64,000 nucleotides of DNA, from assembly GCA_028289345.1 (NCBI GenBank), contig JANQQL010000031.1, positions 396,029-460,028 of the forward strand, given 5' to 3'. Positions within the stretch are counted from its first letter, which is position 1. Each line of letters opens with the position of its first letter. Shown here one piece after another: positions 1 to 8,668 of the stretch. Position numbers and translations under genes: made by a program. The stretch comes from Planctomycetota bacterium (lineage in GTDB: Bacteria; Planctomycetota; B15-G4; SIAN01). The notes under the pieces were generated by a model. The model worked only from the letters and a program-made list of their open reading frames with translations, had not been told where the DNA came from and did not search any database.

Positions 1-316
1 ACTCCACGAAGGAGTCGAGCGAGGAGCCACCTCCTTGCGCTCGGCTCGCTCCGTTCGCGCCAAGGTCATTCTGGCGTCACCGCGAGAAGCCGTCGCCGAC
101 CCGAGCACTCTTTCCCCGGAAGTTCGGGCACAGCTTCAACAACTTGGGTACTTGAACGACAGCGAAGAGCCGACCGATTTCGAACTCCAAGAACTCGAGT
201 TGTACGATCTCGAATCCGACCCCGGTGAAACCCGTCCCTTGCAAGGAACTTTGAGCGAATCCATGGACCATGAGTTTCGAAAGCTCCTGGACGCCCTGCT
301 CGAGGACGGCCCTTGA
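1..316 (+). CDS. Sulfatase-family protein, C-terminal fragment (5' end outside window)
   Basis: The frame is open from nucleotide 2 and ends in TGA at 314-316, so only about 104 C-terminal residues are present. The piece carries ELYDLESDPGE, the ELYDL-x-x-DPxE signature found near the end of sulfatase/alkaline-phosphatase-fold proteins. A little before it is QLQQLGYLND, matching the LxxLGY motif at the very C-terminus of the two downstream sulfatases (EALGYMGDE and RELGYAVDE); here it precedes the ELYDL segment instead. The stop codon overlaps the TTG start of the next gene (TTGA), so the three sulfatase-like genes are probably one operon. The catalytic region is outside the window, so activity and substrate cannot be judged. 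Confidence 0.75.
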   Translation, partial: LHEGVERGATSLRSARSVRAKVILASPREAVADPSTLSPEVRAQLQQLGYLNDSEEPTDFELQELELYDLESDPGETRPLQGTLSESMDHEFRKLLDALLEDGP

Positions 317-2847
317 ATTCGCCACGCTCGATCACGTGGGCAATCTTGGGACTCGGGGTGGCAGCGGTGTTCCTTGCCATGACGGCGAAGGACGTGCTGC
401 CGCCCGAACCGGTGGAACAAGAGCTCATTCGTTTGGCTGAGCTTGCCCTCCAACCCGAAGCCAAGTTTCAAGAAACACGAGATTCCGATTCGTCGGCGGG
501 CTCGCGGCCGGTGTGGCGCCAACTGTTTCCCCGAGCGCTCAATGACTGGACGCTTCTGCCGGATCGGAACGCCGGCGCCGCACAAATGCGACGGTTGGAA
601 GACCTAAACCAAAAACCGGACGCTCGGTTCGCACGATTGGACGGAGAAACGCGAGTCCTGGTCACGTTGATTCCGGCCCAACCCCAACAAATGTTGGAGC
701 TTCGCTATCGCGCACGGGTGACCGATTCGTCTCCCTCCGAACACGCTGGCTCCCACTTGGTCGTGGTACCGCTGAAGCGTTCTTTCTCCCTGCCCGAGTT
801 CCTGCAGACCAAAACCTTGGCCGATCTCGAGAACGACCCGAAAAAGGAGCTGCTTTGCTACGGCAAAGAGGTCCCATTCTTCTCGACCGCTCTAGAACCC
901 TCCGAGGACTTCGTCCAAGGAGCCCTGGATTTCCGCGTGCCCCTGGACGCCAACGCCCTTCTCATTGAAGTTTCCTGTGGTGCCGCGGGGCTCGGCTCTC
1001 ACGTCGACGTGGCGGAAATGTCCCTGTTCCCTCGCCCCCTTCGTCAGCGACTCGAACAACAGGAGACCGTTCCCGAACTCACCCTTCTCGCCCCCGAGTC
1101 CTTCAGCCTGCGTCGAATCGACTGTCTGAGCGAGCGCCGCGATGGATTCTTGCTCGCCCCCCCCTCTCGGGTCAGCCTCGAGTGCCGCCTGCCCCAAGGA
1201 CCGGTGGTTCTGGAGTTTGGTCGCGCGCGCATTCACGAACGACGACCGGACTGGCGCGAACAGCCGCAGACCCTGTCCGTGTCGGTAGAAAACTTGGATG
1301 ACCCTGGTGGCGGTCCCAGCGTGGTTCACGAGGAGGAGTTGAACGACCAGCTGCCGACCGGTTGGATCGACCGTCAAGTCGACCTCAGCTTTTGGGCCGG
1401 AAAGCGCGTTCGACTCAGCTTCGAAGGCGATGCCAAACGCGGCTCGGACCTGCTCGCCGTCGGCGCCCCGCTCATTCGCCGGCGAACTTCCACCGACCCC
1501 GGCTGGAACGTCGTACTCGTTTCCCTCGACACGGTCCGTCTCGATCACCTTTCCCACGAAGGCTACTCAAGACCGACAACCCCGTTCCTCGCCGAGTTGG
1601 CCCAGCAGGGACTTTGGTTCCGCCACGCGGTGAGCACTTCGTCCTACACCCTGCCGTCCCACGCTTCCCTGTTCACCGGACAGCTCCCGTCCCACCACGG
1701 GGCCATCAATCAGCGAGCCGGACACAATCGAATCTCGACGACGCGCTCCGATCCCCTGGGTCGAAGGCTGGCCGACGCGGGATATCTGACCGCGGGATTC
1801 ACGGGTGGCGCCTACCTCGGCCCGGGATTCGGCTTCGCCGATGGGTTCGATCGATACAGCACCATGGATCCGCTGCTTCCCGATCATGCGCCCTCTTTTG
1901 AACGACAGCCCCTGGCGCGGCAACGGGAGTTCAATGTGGCCCACCGCGCGACCCGACGCTGGGAGGGAGTGCTGGACTGGCTGCGACATCATCAGGACAG
2001 CCGCTTCTTTCTGTTCGTTCACACCTATCACGTGCACGAGTTCCTACCGACCGCCGAGAACAGCGAGCGGTTTCACCGATCGAACAGCGGCTCGACGGAG
2101 CAGTACCTTCGGTGGCTGCGCGACAAGCGCAAGGACGCAACTCAGATCGCCCCCGCAGATCTGCAAGCAGGCATCGACGCCTACGACGCCACCCTGCGCG
2201 ATGCCGACGAGGCGGTGCGGCAGCTGGTGGACTGCTTGAAAGACCTGGGACTCTGGAACCGAACCGTGCTGGTGTTGACCTCGGACCACGGGGAAGAGTT
2301 CCTGGATCATGGACGCCTTGGTCATGGGCGAACGCTGTACGAGGAAATGCTTCGGGTGCCGATGATCTGGCATGTGCCAGGGATCCCCGCTCAGGAGTTT
2401 CCGTCCCTGGTGTCTCTGGTCGATGTCACTCCTTCTCTGGAAGAAATGCTGGGACTCGCGCCGCGGGTTCCGCGCGACGGGGAATCTCTGTGGCAGCAGT
2501 TGAACGGGGCTGCGTGGGAACCAACCCTCGCCTTTTCCGAACTGGAGTTGGACCCTCGCAACCAATGGCGAGCTGCCTCTTCGGGTGATTACAAGTTGGT
2601 CGAGTTCCACGATCAGGAAGCCTCCCCCGCGCCAGAGCTAAGCCTGTTCCAAGTGCGCAACGATCCCCAAGAACGTGAGAACCTTGCGGACCGCGAAGCC
2701 GAACGGACCATCGGCATGCGCCGGGAAATGACTCAGCGGCTGGAAGACGCGAAAGTGCAGCGACAGCGCGTGCAGGATGCTCAGCAGGAAGTGAGTGAAG
2801 AGGACCTGCAGAAACTCGAGGCTCTCGGTTACATGGGGGACGAATGA
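313..2847 (+). CDS. Membrane-anchored sulfatase/phosphatase-fold hydrolase with Thr in the nucleophile motif
   Basis: 844 residues. The N-terminus (residues 8-24, hydrophobic) looks like an uncleaved signal anchor. Residues about 30-395 are a large region I cannot assign, with beta-rich character. The alkaline-phosphatase-superfamily sulfatase domain starts near residue 398: WNVVLVSLDTVR carries metal ligand D406, the nucleophile segment is SYTLPSHASLFTG, and SDHGEEF carries metal ligands D658 and H659. Classical sulfatases have C/S-x-P-x-R there; this protein has T446-L-P-S-H450, so no formylglycine can form, and phosphatase or phosphotransferase chemistry is as likely as sulfatase. The DPxE and LEALGYM signatures follow at the C-terminus. 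TTG was chosen as start because it overlaps the previous stop and is followed at once by the hydrophobic anchor. The stop overlaps the next ATG (ATGA). Confidence 0.85.
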   Translation: MNSPRSITWAILGLGVAAVFLAMTAKDVLPPEPVEQELIRLAELALQPEAKFQETRDSDSSAGSRPVWRQLFPRALNDWTLLPDRNAGAAQMRRLEDLNQKPDARFARLDGETRVLVTLIPAQPQQMLELRYRARVTDSSPSEHAGSHLVVVPLKRSFSLPEFLQTKTLADLENDPKKELLCYGKEVPFFSTALEPSEDFVQGALDFRVPLDANALLIEVSCGAAGLGSHVDVAEMSLFPRPLRQRLEQQETVPELTLLAPESFSLRRIDCLSERRDGFLLAPPSRVSLECRLPQGPVVLEFGRARIHERRPDWREQPQTLSVSVENLDDPGGGPSVVHEEELNDQLPTGWIDRQVDLSFWAGKRVRLSFEGDAKRGSDLLAVGAPLIRRRTSTDPGWNVVLVSLDTVRLDHLSHEGYSRPTTPFLAELAQQGLWFRHAVSTSSYTLPSHASLFTGQLPSHHGAINQRAGHNRISTTRSDPLGRRLADAGYLTAGFTGGAYLGPGFGFADGFDRYSTMDPLLPDHAPSFERQPLARQREFNVAHRATRRWEGVLDWLRHHQDSRFFLFVHTYHVHEFLPTAENSERFHRSNSGSTEQYLRWLRDKRKDATQIAPADLQAGIDAYDATLRDADEAVRQLVDCLKDLGLWNRTVLVLTSDHGEEFLDHGRLGHGRTLYEEMLRVPMIWHVPGIPAQEFPSLVSLVDVTPSLEEMLGLAPRVPRDGESLWQQLNGAAWEPTLAFSELELDPRNQWRAASSGDYKLVEFHDQEASPAPELSLFQVRNDPQERENLADREAERTIGMRREMTQRLEDAKVQRQRVQDAQQEVSEEDLQKLEALGYMGDE

Positions 2848-5528
2848 CTCCGGCTCCTCCCGTCCGAGGCAAAACGCTGTTTCGTCCAGTGGGGGCTGCT
2901 CTACTCATGGCGAGCGTTGGGGCTTGCAGCCCCCCCACCGAAGAGTCTCCCTCGTTGGTTCGCCCCCTGGATCATCCGCTCACGGTGGATTCGCCATGGA
3001 GCCCGGCCGAAAAAGGAGACCGGTTCACCGGCGCATCGACCGAAGCCCTGCTGCGCGTCGACTTCGAATCCGGGATCGGCGACTTGCACGCCTATCGATC
3101 GGCCCAACCGTTCGGCGATTTCGCCACCCCACCGTTGAAAGCGTTGCCGGCTCCGTCCGCGCCCCGGGCCACCCCGGAAGCCGCCGCCCACGGCTCCCAA
3201 GGTCTCCGATTCGACACCCCATCCGGGGCGGCACTCTGGATCACTCCCGCGCTGGCCGACACGGCGTACTCCTTGACCTATCAAACAAGAGTTCAGTGCG
3301 AGGAGAGACGGGAGCAGGCAGAGCAAAGAGGATACGTCGGTCAGGTGTTGCTGCTCGAACTGCACCAGCTTCCCGATCCCGAAGCTCATGGCGGAGACGC
3401 GTTCGCCGCGGTCAAGGCGATCCTGGAAACCCAGCTCGCCTCGAAGCACTTGCTGACCGGACCGATTTCCAACCAATTCGAAGAGCGCCGCCTGTTGTTC
3501 AAGAGTTCGGTGTACACCCGAGCCATGGCATTGGTCTTCTTCGCCGGTGACCCAGGATGGTGGCGCTCCGCCGAACAACCCACAGCCGACCCGCCGAACG
3601 GCACCGTGGACCTCGACGACTTACTCCTCCGTCCGGTGCGACTGCGCGACTACCTGGCCTTCTCTCACTTGTCTGTCCAGGACGACTGGAGGACCTTGGC
3701 AACGGCCAACGAAGAGTCCGATCCTTGGGTGAGGAAGGTCAAGCTCGATGGGGAGATCCGCCGAGCATTCTTGGCCCCCGCCCCGACCCGCGGGTCGGTC
3801 CACTTCCAAGCACCCTCGGGCCCCTTTCGACTCTCGTTAGGCATTGGGGTCCTGGAAGAGCGGGTCGCGACTTGGGGAACCGAGCCGGTCGAGTTTCAGA
3901 TTCAGGTTCTCGCGCCGGATGGCCGGTTGGTTCTCCAATCAAAACGCTCTCTGCAACCAGGCCGCGTGGAAGCCGATCTCGGCTGGCAAGAGTGGAACCT
4001 GGAGGGCACCACTGACGGAGGGAAACACCAACTCGTGCTGGAAACTCGGGCCTCCGCTTCGAGCCGGGATCTGGGCGTGTTCGCTGAGCCATGCTGGGCA
4101 ACGCAGCCGAAGACTCCTCCGAGGAACCTGATCCTCGTTTCCCTCGATACCCTGCGCGCGGATCGCCTCGGCTGCTACGGCTACCAACGGGAGGATGGAA
4201 TTCCGGTGAGCCCCCACCTGGACGCATTCGCCGACCAGTCTCGGCGGTTTTCGCGAGCCAGGACCGTGGCGTCCTACACCCTGCCGAGTCACGCCACAAT
4301 GATGACCGGACTCTATCCCGCCGTTCACGCCGTGGTGGACTCCCAACGACGCCTGGTCGACGGAGTCCACGACGTGCTTGCTCAGCGGTTGCAGCGAGCG
4401 GGGTACGAGACCGCGGCATTCACGGGCGGCGGCTTCGTGTCCTACGAATACGGATTTCACCTTGGCTTCGATCGCTACTCCACGTTGGATCCGCTGCTGT
4501 CTCCGACCGACCCCATGCGCAACGCGTTTCCTCGCCCGAATGACCGTGCGTTCAACGATGCGAGCTACGCGAGGGCAAGCTTGGACGCGGCTCTGGAATG
4601 GATGGCGACTCGCGCCGAGTCTCCCTTCTTCCTGTTTCTCCATTCGTTCCTGGTTCACAACTACCACCCCACCGTGGACCGGGAACAACGGTTCGTCCGC
4701 GAGGACCCTCTGGACTTCCTCGCCACCGACCGCGATCTGCACCACTGGGACCGAGAGCTTGCCAAACAAGACCTGGCCATCCCTCCCGAGCTGATCGGGG
4801 TCTTGCGCGACTTGTACGATGCCACGATTCATCAAGCCGATGCCGAGTTTGGACGCTTGGTCGCGTTCCTGAAAGAACACCAGCTGTGGGACCGAACCGT
4901 GGTTCTCGTCACCTCCGATCACGGAGAAGAGTTCGGCGAGCACCGCGGCCTCCTCCACGGCAGAACCCTGTACGAAGAGGTCATGCAGATTCCGCTCATG
5001 CTGCGGGTCCCGGGGATGCGGAACGCGGTCATCGATGCCCCCGTTGACTTGACCCAGATCGCCGCGACCTTGTCGGAGTTGGCGGGTCTGGCAACGCTCG
5101 AAAACAATGGGCCATTGAATCTCTTGCAGTCCGAGGCAGATCTGTTGGCAGCGTCGCAGATTTGGGGAGAAGTGACGGCCCCGTTTCTCACCGAACGCTA
5201 CTCGTGCACTCGCGACGGCTGGAAGCTGATCTTCAATCCAGAGACGGCAGTCGAAGAGCCGGGCTACGAAAAGCGTCGCCCCCCCCAATACGAGCTGTAC
5301 GATTTGGGGAGCGATCCCGAGGAGCAATCCAACCTCCTGGCTCCTCCCCACCACCTCGAGCCTCCTCACCCTCGTGCAGGCAAGCTGCGACTCTGGCTCG
5401 ATCACCGACGTCAGGAGTTCGCCAGGGAATCGGCCCGTCGAATCCCCGAGCTCCATCTCCTCGAAACCACCATGAGTCCCGACCAGGTCGAGAGGCTTCG
5501 GGAGTTGGGATACGCCGTCGACGAGTAG
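2844..5528 (+). CDS. Sulfatase/phosphatase-fold lipoprotein, paralogue of the preceding gene
   Basis: 894 residues. The N-terminus is a lipoprotein signal with lipobox V-G-A-C ending at Cys28, so the mature protein is probably lipid-anchored outside the inner membrane. Residues about 30-420 are an unassigned, probably beta-sandwich region. The catalytic domain repeats the previous gene's pattern: LILVSLDTLRAD with metal ligand D435, SYTLPSHATMMTG with T479 and H483 in place of the formylglycine Cys and the conserved Arg, and TSDHGEEFGEH with D692 as metal ligand. The YELYDLGSDPEEQ signature and a C-terminal RELGYAVDE follow. ATG overlaps the upstream stop by four bases. The shared Thr/His motif shows the substitution is a family property, not a mutation. 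Substrate unknown; sulfated or phosphorylated glycans are a guess. Confidence 0.85.
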   Translation: MTPAPPVRGKTLFRPVGAALLMASVGACSPPTEESPSLVRPLDHPLTVDSPWSPAEKGDRFTGASTEALLRVDFESGIGDLHAYRSAQPFGDFATPPLKALPAPSAPRATPEAAAHGSQGLRFDTPSGAALWITPALADTAYSLTYQTRVQCEERREQAEQRGYVGQVLLLELHQLPDPEAHGGDAFAAVKAILETQLASKHLLTGPISNQFEERRLLFKSSVYTRAMALVFFAGDPGWWRSAEQPTADPPNGTVDLDDLLLRPVRLRDYLAFSHLSVQDDWRTLATANEESDPWVRKVKLDGEIRRAFLAPAPTRGSVHFQAPSGPFRLSLGIGVLEERVATWGTEPVEFQIQVLAPDGRLVLQSKRSLQPGRVEADLGWQEWNLEGTTDGGKHQLVLETRASASSRDLGVFAEPCWATQPKTPPRNLILVSLDTLRADRLGCYGYQREDGIPVSPHLDAFADQSRRFSRARTVASYTLPSHATMMTGLYPAVHAVVDSQRRLVDGVHDVLAQRLQRAGYETAAFTGGGFVSYEYGFHLGFDRYSTLDPLLSPTDPMRNAFPRPNDRAFNDASYARASLDAALEWMATRAESPFFLFLHSFLVHNYHPTVDREQRFVREDPLDFLATDRDLHHWDRELAKQDLAIPPELIGVLRDLYDATIHQADAEFGRLVAFLKEHQLWDRTVVLVTSDHGEEFGEHRGLLHGRTLYEEVMQIPLMLRVPGMRNAVIDAPVDLTQIAATLSELAGLATLENNGPLNLLQSEADLLAASQIWGEVTAPFLTERYSCTRDGWKLIFNPETAVEEPGYEKRRPPQYELYDLGSDPEEQSNLLAPPHHLEPPHPRAGKLRLWLDHRRQEFARESARRIPELHLLETTMSPDQVERLRELGYAVDE

Positions 5529-6046
5529 GGCTGCGGCATTTCGCCGGGAAAGTGCCCCCGGGGCGGACACTTCTCCGGACACGTTCCGGGGTCATTTGGG
5601 AGCGACCCGCGGGGCCGTTCCCGAGGATCTCTGGGCGGCGCTCCCAACGGTCGACGTAAATAATTGCCCACAAATGATTTGCCGGTGATCCGAAAAACCT
5701 TCGTCGCAGGCGAAAAGGGTCTGGCGTCTCTCGGGGGGGTGGGCTAGAAAGTTCGCACCTCCGCAGAGCTCTCTGCTCTTGCCCACTGTCGTTCTCGAAC
5801 GACCTGCAGAGCCCTCGGAGTTTCCCTAAGTCTTTAGGGCCTGCCGGTACCCAGCCGATTCTTCCCGACGGGTGCGGTCGCATTGCGGCCGGAGCTCGTT
5901 GCTGGAATTGGACTCGATCCGCATGGACGTCGTGTTGGATCACGTTGTCTCCGGCACCGGAATCTCACGGCCCGGGTTTCTTGCACTGCGGATGCCCCCT
6001 GTTCGGGGCCTGTTTCTTGGACTCCTTGGAGAAGGATGCACCTTCC
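5529..6046 (+). other. Long intergenic region between the sulfatase and surface-protein operons
   Basis: No convincing gene. It holds a strong stem at 5596-5647 (separate entry) and a weaker hairpin at 5550-5572 (arms AAGTG/CACTT). A short AT-rich stretch lies at about 5655-5680, unusual for this G+C-rich sequence. A possible -10 hexamer TAGAAA is at 5745-5750, without a recognisable -35. Transcription of the downstream operon probably starts somewhere here. Confidence 0.5.
5596..5647 (+). terminator. Long imperfect stem-loop, possible terminator or structured RNA
   Basis: TTGGGAGCG (5596-5604) is perfectly complementary to CGCTCCCAA (5639-5647). After a two-base bulge the pairing resumes with CCGC (5607-5610) against GCGG (5635-5638), giving about 13 pairs closing a 24-base G+C-rich loop. 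It lies about 70 bases after the sulfatase stop. No U-run follows, so it is not a textbook intrinsic terminator; it could protect a 3' end or be part of a small RNA. Confidence 0.4.
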
Positions 6047-8656
6047 ATGACTTCGTCCGATCGGTCTTCCAAAGGCCCCCTCGTTGGACTCGTGCTGCTC
6101 ATCGGACTGGTGGCGGCGATCGTCGTTGGCCTGAAATTCCTCGGCGGAGGAGAGGCGGAAAAAAGCGAGGCGCCAAAAACCGCGAGCCGCACCGAAGCTC
6201 CCAAGGACCAGAAACCGATTCGCGTGGACTCGGTTCTGGAGCCGACGGTGGACGACGGCCCGGTGTCGTTCTCCATCGTTTGCATCGCCTCTGGCGGAAG
6301 CGAAACACCGCTCGAGGGAGTCGAGGTGAGCGCCGTTCCCACTGGCGCAGGAAATCGCGATGCCCAGCCGTCAGTGGCCACCACCGACGCCAACGGCATC
6401 GCCGAATTCAAGGACATGGAGCACCAGCAGTACGTGGTGACGGCCCAACCCGAGGGCCGCTACTCCCTTCGCAGCCGATCCGTGAAGACGGGTGGCCGCA
6501 CGACCCTCATTTGGGGTCCTCAAGTCAGCCTGAAGGGCACGGTGGTTGCCGCCGATGACCAGTCCCCGGTGACCGGAGTGTTCACCCAGGTCCGTTGTGA
6601 CTTGGACGCTGACCTGGTGATTTCGCGCATCCGACGCGCCCAACAAACCGGCCAGGCGGTGGAGGACGTCCCCGGGTTTGGCGAGGCGATGCCTTTCTTC
6701 CACCGCACCATGGAAACCGATGAGAACGGTCAGTTCTCGGTCGAGGCGATCCCCGCGGGATACGACGTGTTCGTGTCCTTCAGTCACGACGAATTCGACT
6801 CACTGCAAGAGCGAATTCGAACCAAGCCCGAAACCGACGTCGAGCGCAAGTTCGTGCTGCTGAATCGCACCGAGATCTTCGGCAAGGTCGTGGATGACGT
6901 GACCGGCGAACCTCTCGCCGGTGTCCTGGTGCAAGCCACCGAGGGCGGGGTGCCTCTGGAAGCCTACGCGCTGCTCGGCAGCGAACCGGTGTTGTTCGAA
7001 TCCATCACGGATGACGACGGCAACTACCGAATCGTCAACGTTCCCCGCGGTCGCCAGCTCTTGCAGGTGGAGCACGAAGGCTACCACCAGATGCGAGAGA
7101 GCTTCGAGATCACGGAACGCGATCCGGTGGAAAGAAATCTGCGACTTTCCCAAGGAGCTCGCCTGAGCGGACGTGTCCTGGACACCTCCGGTCGTCCGGT
7201 CGAAGGCGCCACCGTTTACTGGCTGCATCCCCAGGAGTTGATCCTCGGCGCCGAAATGTCACTGAAGAACAAGACCGGCTCGGTCACCGGACCGGATGGT
7301 GCGTTCCATTTCTTGGATGTCCGTCCGGAGATGACGTTCAACCTGATGGTCGTGCACCCAGACTACCTGGAAGCCACTCAGCAGGACTTGTTGCTGCAGC
7401 AAGGGGAAAACCTGACGGGCGTGGAGATCTTCCTGGCTCGCGGCGGAGAAATCACCGGTTTCGTTCAGAACAGTGACCGTCAGCCAATCGCCGGCGCCGT
7501 GCTCACTGCCCGCTCCGTCCAACCTCCGCGCCCCGCGGTGCCCAAGGTCATCAGCCAAGCGGACGGAACGTTCCAAGTGCGCAACACTCGCAAGGGTGTG
7601 TACCAGATCACTTGCGAAGCGCCCGGCTACTGCATGGCGACCAACCGCAATGTCCGCGAAATCGCGAGTGGTGTGGCTTTCTACATGGTCAAAGAAGCCG
7701 TGTTTGCCGGCAAGGTCACGGACGAGTTCTCCGGCGAACCCATTCCTCGATTTGTGGTTCGTTACCGACCGTCTTCCAGCGCCCACGCACGGGATTTGAA
7801 AACCGAGACATTCCGCAACGACGACGGAACCTTCCGCATCGCCGGGCTGAGCCCGGGACCGTGGGATTTCGAGTTCACGTGTGACGACTATGCCCCGGTG
7901 GTGATGAACGCGGTCGGTCTCAAGGAAGCCGAGCAGCGCACGAGCGAAGAGATCAAGTTGAACCCCGGCGCCAAAGCGGTGGGACGGGTCATCGGCACCA
8001 ACGGCCGCCCGGTCGAAGGCGCTCTGGTCCGCTTCGAGTTCCTGGAGTCCTTCGTCAAGACCGACAAGACCTACCTAAAGATGCAGACCAAGGCCGGCGA
8101 CAACGGGGTCTACGAGATGCCCAACCTGTTGCCTGGTAAGTACCAGTGCTGGGCCACCCACCCACGCTTCGCTCAGCCCAAGCCCAAGGAGGTGGACGTG
8201 CTGGATGCTCCTTCCACCACCATTGACATCACCTTGCAGCGGGCCGGCAAGTTCCGCTTGCTGGTGCACGACGAGTTCGGCAAGGCCGTCGTCGGCGCCA
8301 AGGTCATGCTGTTCCAAGGCAAGAGTCCCATGGAAGCGGCCACCCGAGTGGTGAGCTCTCAAGGCGTCGGGCTCAAGTTCGAAGATCCGGTCGAACGCGC
8401 TGGTCTCGCATCCATGAGCGATGCCGACTCCCGAGCCAAGGGCATCACCAGCCGCGTCCCACAATCGGGAGAACTGGTGTGGCACCGGAAGCCACCAGGA
8501 GACTGGTCCATCTGGATCACCGCGGCGGGCTTCAGCCAGTACAAGCAGAAGGTCACCCTCATCCCGGGTAAGGAAGTCATCCACGAAGCCGTTCTCGAGC
8601 GTCCCAAGGAAGGCGAGAAGGGCAAGAAGAAGAAGGGTGGAAAGAAAGGGAGCTGA
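6047..8656 (+). CDS. Membrane-anchored protein with tandem carboxypeptidase-regulatory-like (Ig-like) repeats
   Basis: 869 residues from the ATG at 6047, preferred because GGAGAAGG lies about 11 bases upstream and the hydrophobic anchor (residues about 10-32) then sits at the N-terminus. A longer TTG start at 5945 is possible but adds a non-signal-like extension. After a charged linker come about eight repeats of the CarboxypepD_reg/Cna-B type, each with a core such as GKVVDDVTGEPLAG, GRVLDTSGRPVEG or GRVIGTNGRPVEG followed by a glycine-rich turn. Such repeats form beta-sandwich domains used for surface binding or as spacers. The C-terminus is very lysine-rich (KGKKKKGGKKG). It is 12 bases from the first FGE-like gene, so an operon is likely. 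No catalytic domain is recognised. Confidence 0.8.
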   Translation: MTSSDRSSKGPLVGLVLLIGLVAAIVVGLKFLGGGEAEKSEAPKTASRTEAPKDQKPIRVDSVLEPTVDDGPVSFSIVCIASGGSETPLEGVEVSAVPTGAGNRDAQPSVATTDANGIAEFKDMEHQQYVVTAQPEGRYSLRSRSVKTGGRTTLIWGPQVSLKGTVVAADDQSPVTGVFTQVRCDLDADLVISRIRRAQQTGQAVEDVPGFGEAMPFFHRTMETDENGQFSVEAIPAGYDVFVSFSHDEFDSLQERIRTKPETDVERKFVLLNRTEIFGKVVDDVTGEPLAGVLVQATEGGVPLEAYALLGSEPVLFESITDDDGNYRIVNVPRGRQLLQVEHEGYHQMRESFEITERDPVERNLRLSQGARLSGRVLDTSGRPVEGATVYWLHPQELILGAEMSLKNKTGSVTGPDGAFHFLDVRPEMTFNLMVVHPDYLEATQQDLLLQQGENLTGVEIFLARGGEITGFVQNSDRQPIAGAVLTARSVQPPRPAVPKVISQADGTFQVRNTRKGVYQITCEAPGYCMATNRNVREIASGVAFYMVKEAVFAGKVTDEFSGEPIPRFVVRYRPSSSAHARDLKTETFRNDDGTFRIAGLSPGPWDFEFTCDDYAPVVMNAVGLKEAEQRTSEEIKLNPGAKAVGRVIGTNGRPVEGALVRFEFLESFVKTDKTYLKMQTKAGDNGVYEMPNLLPGKYQCWATHPRFAQPKPKEVDVLDAPSTTIDITLQRAGKFRLLVHDEFGKAVVGAKVMLFQGKSPMEAATRVVSSQGVGLKFEDPVERAGLASMSDADSRAKGITSRVPQSGELVWHRKPPGDWSIWITAAGFSQYKQKVTLIPGKEVIHEAVLERPKEGEKGKKKKGGKKGS

Positions 8657-8668
8657 CCCGGGAACGGT

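Noticed and set aside
3939..5582. Long open frame on the minus strand opposite the second sulfatase gene
   Set aside because: Antisense to a clear sulfatase domain; composition is that of a shadow frame.
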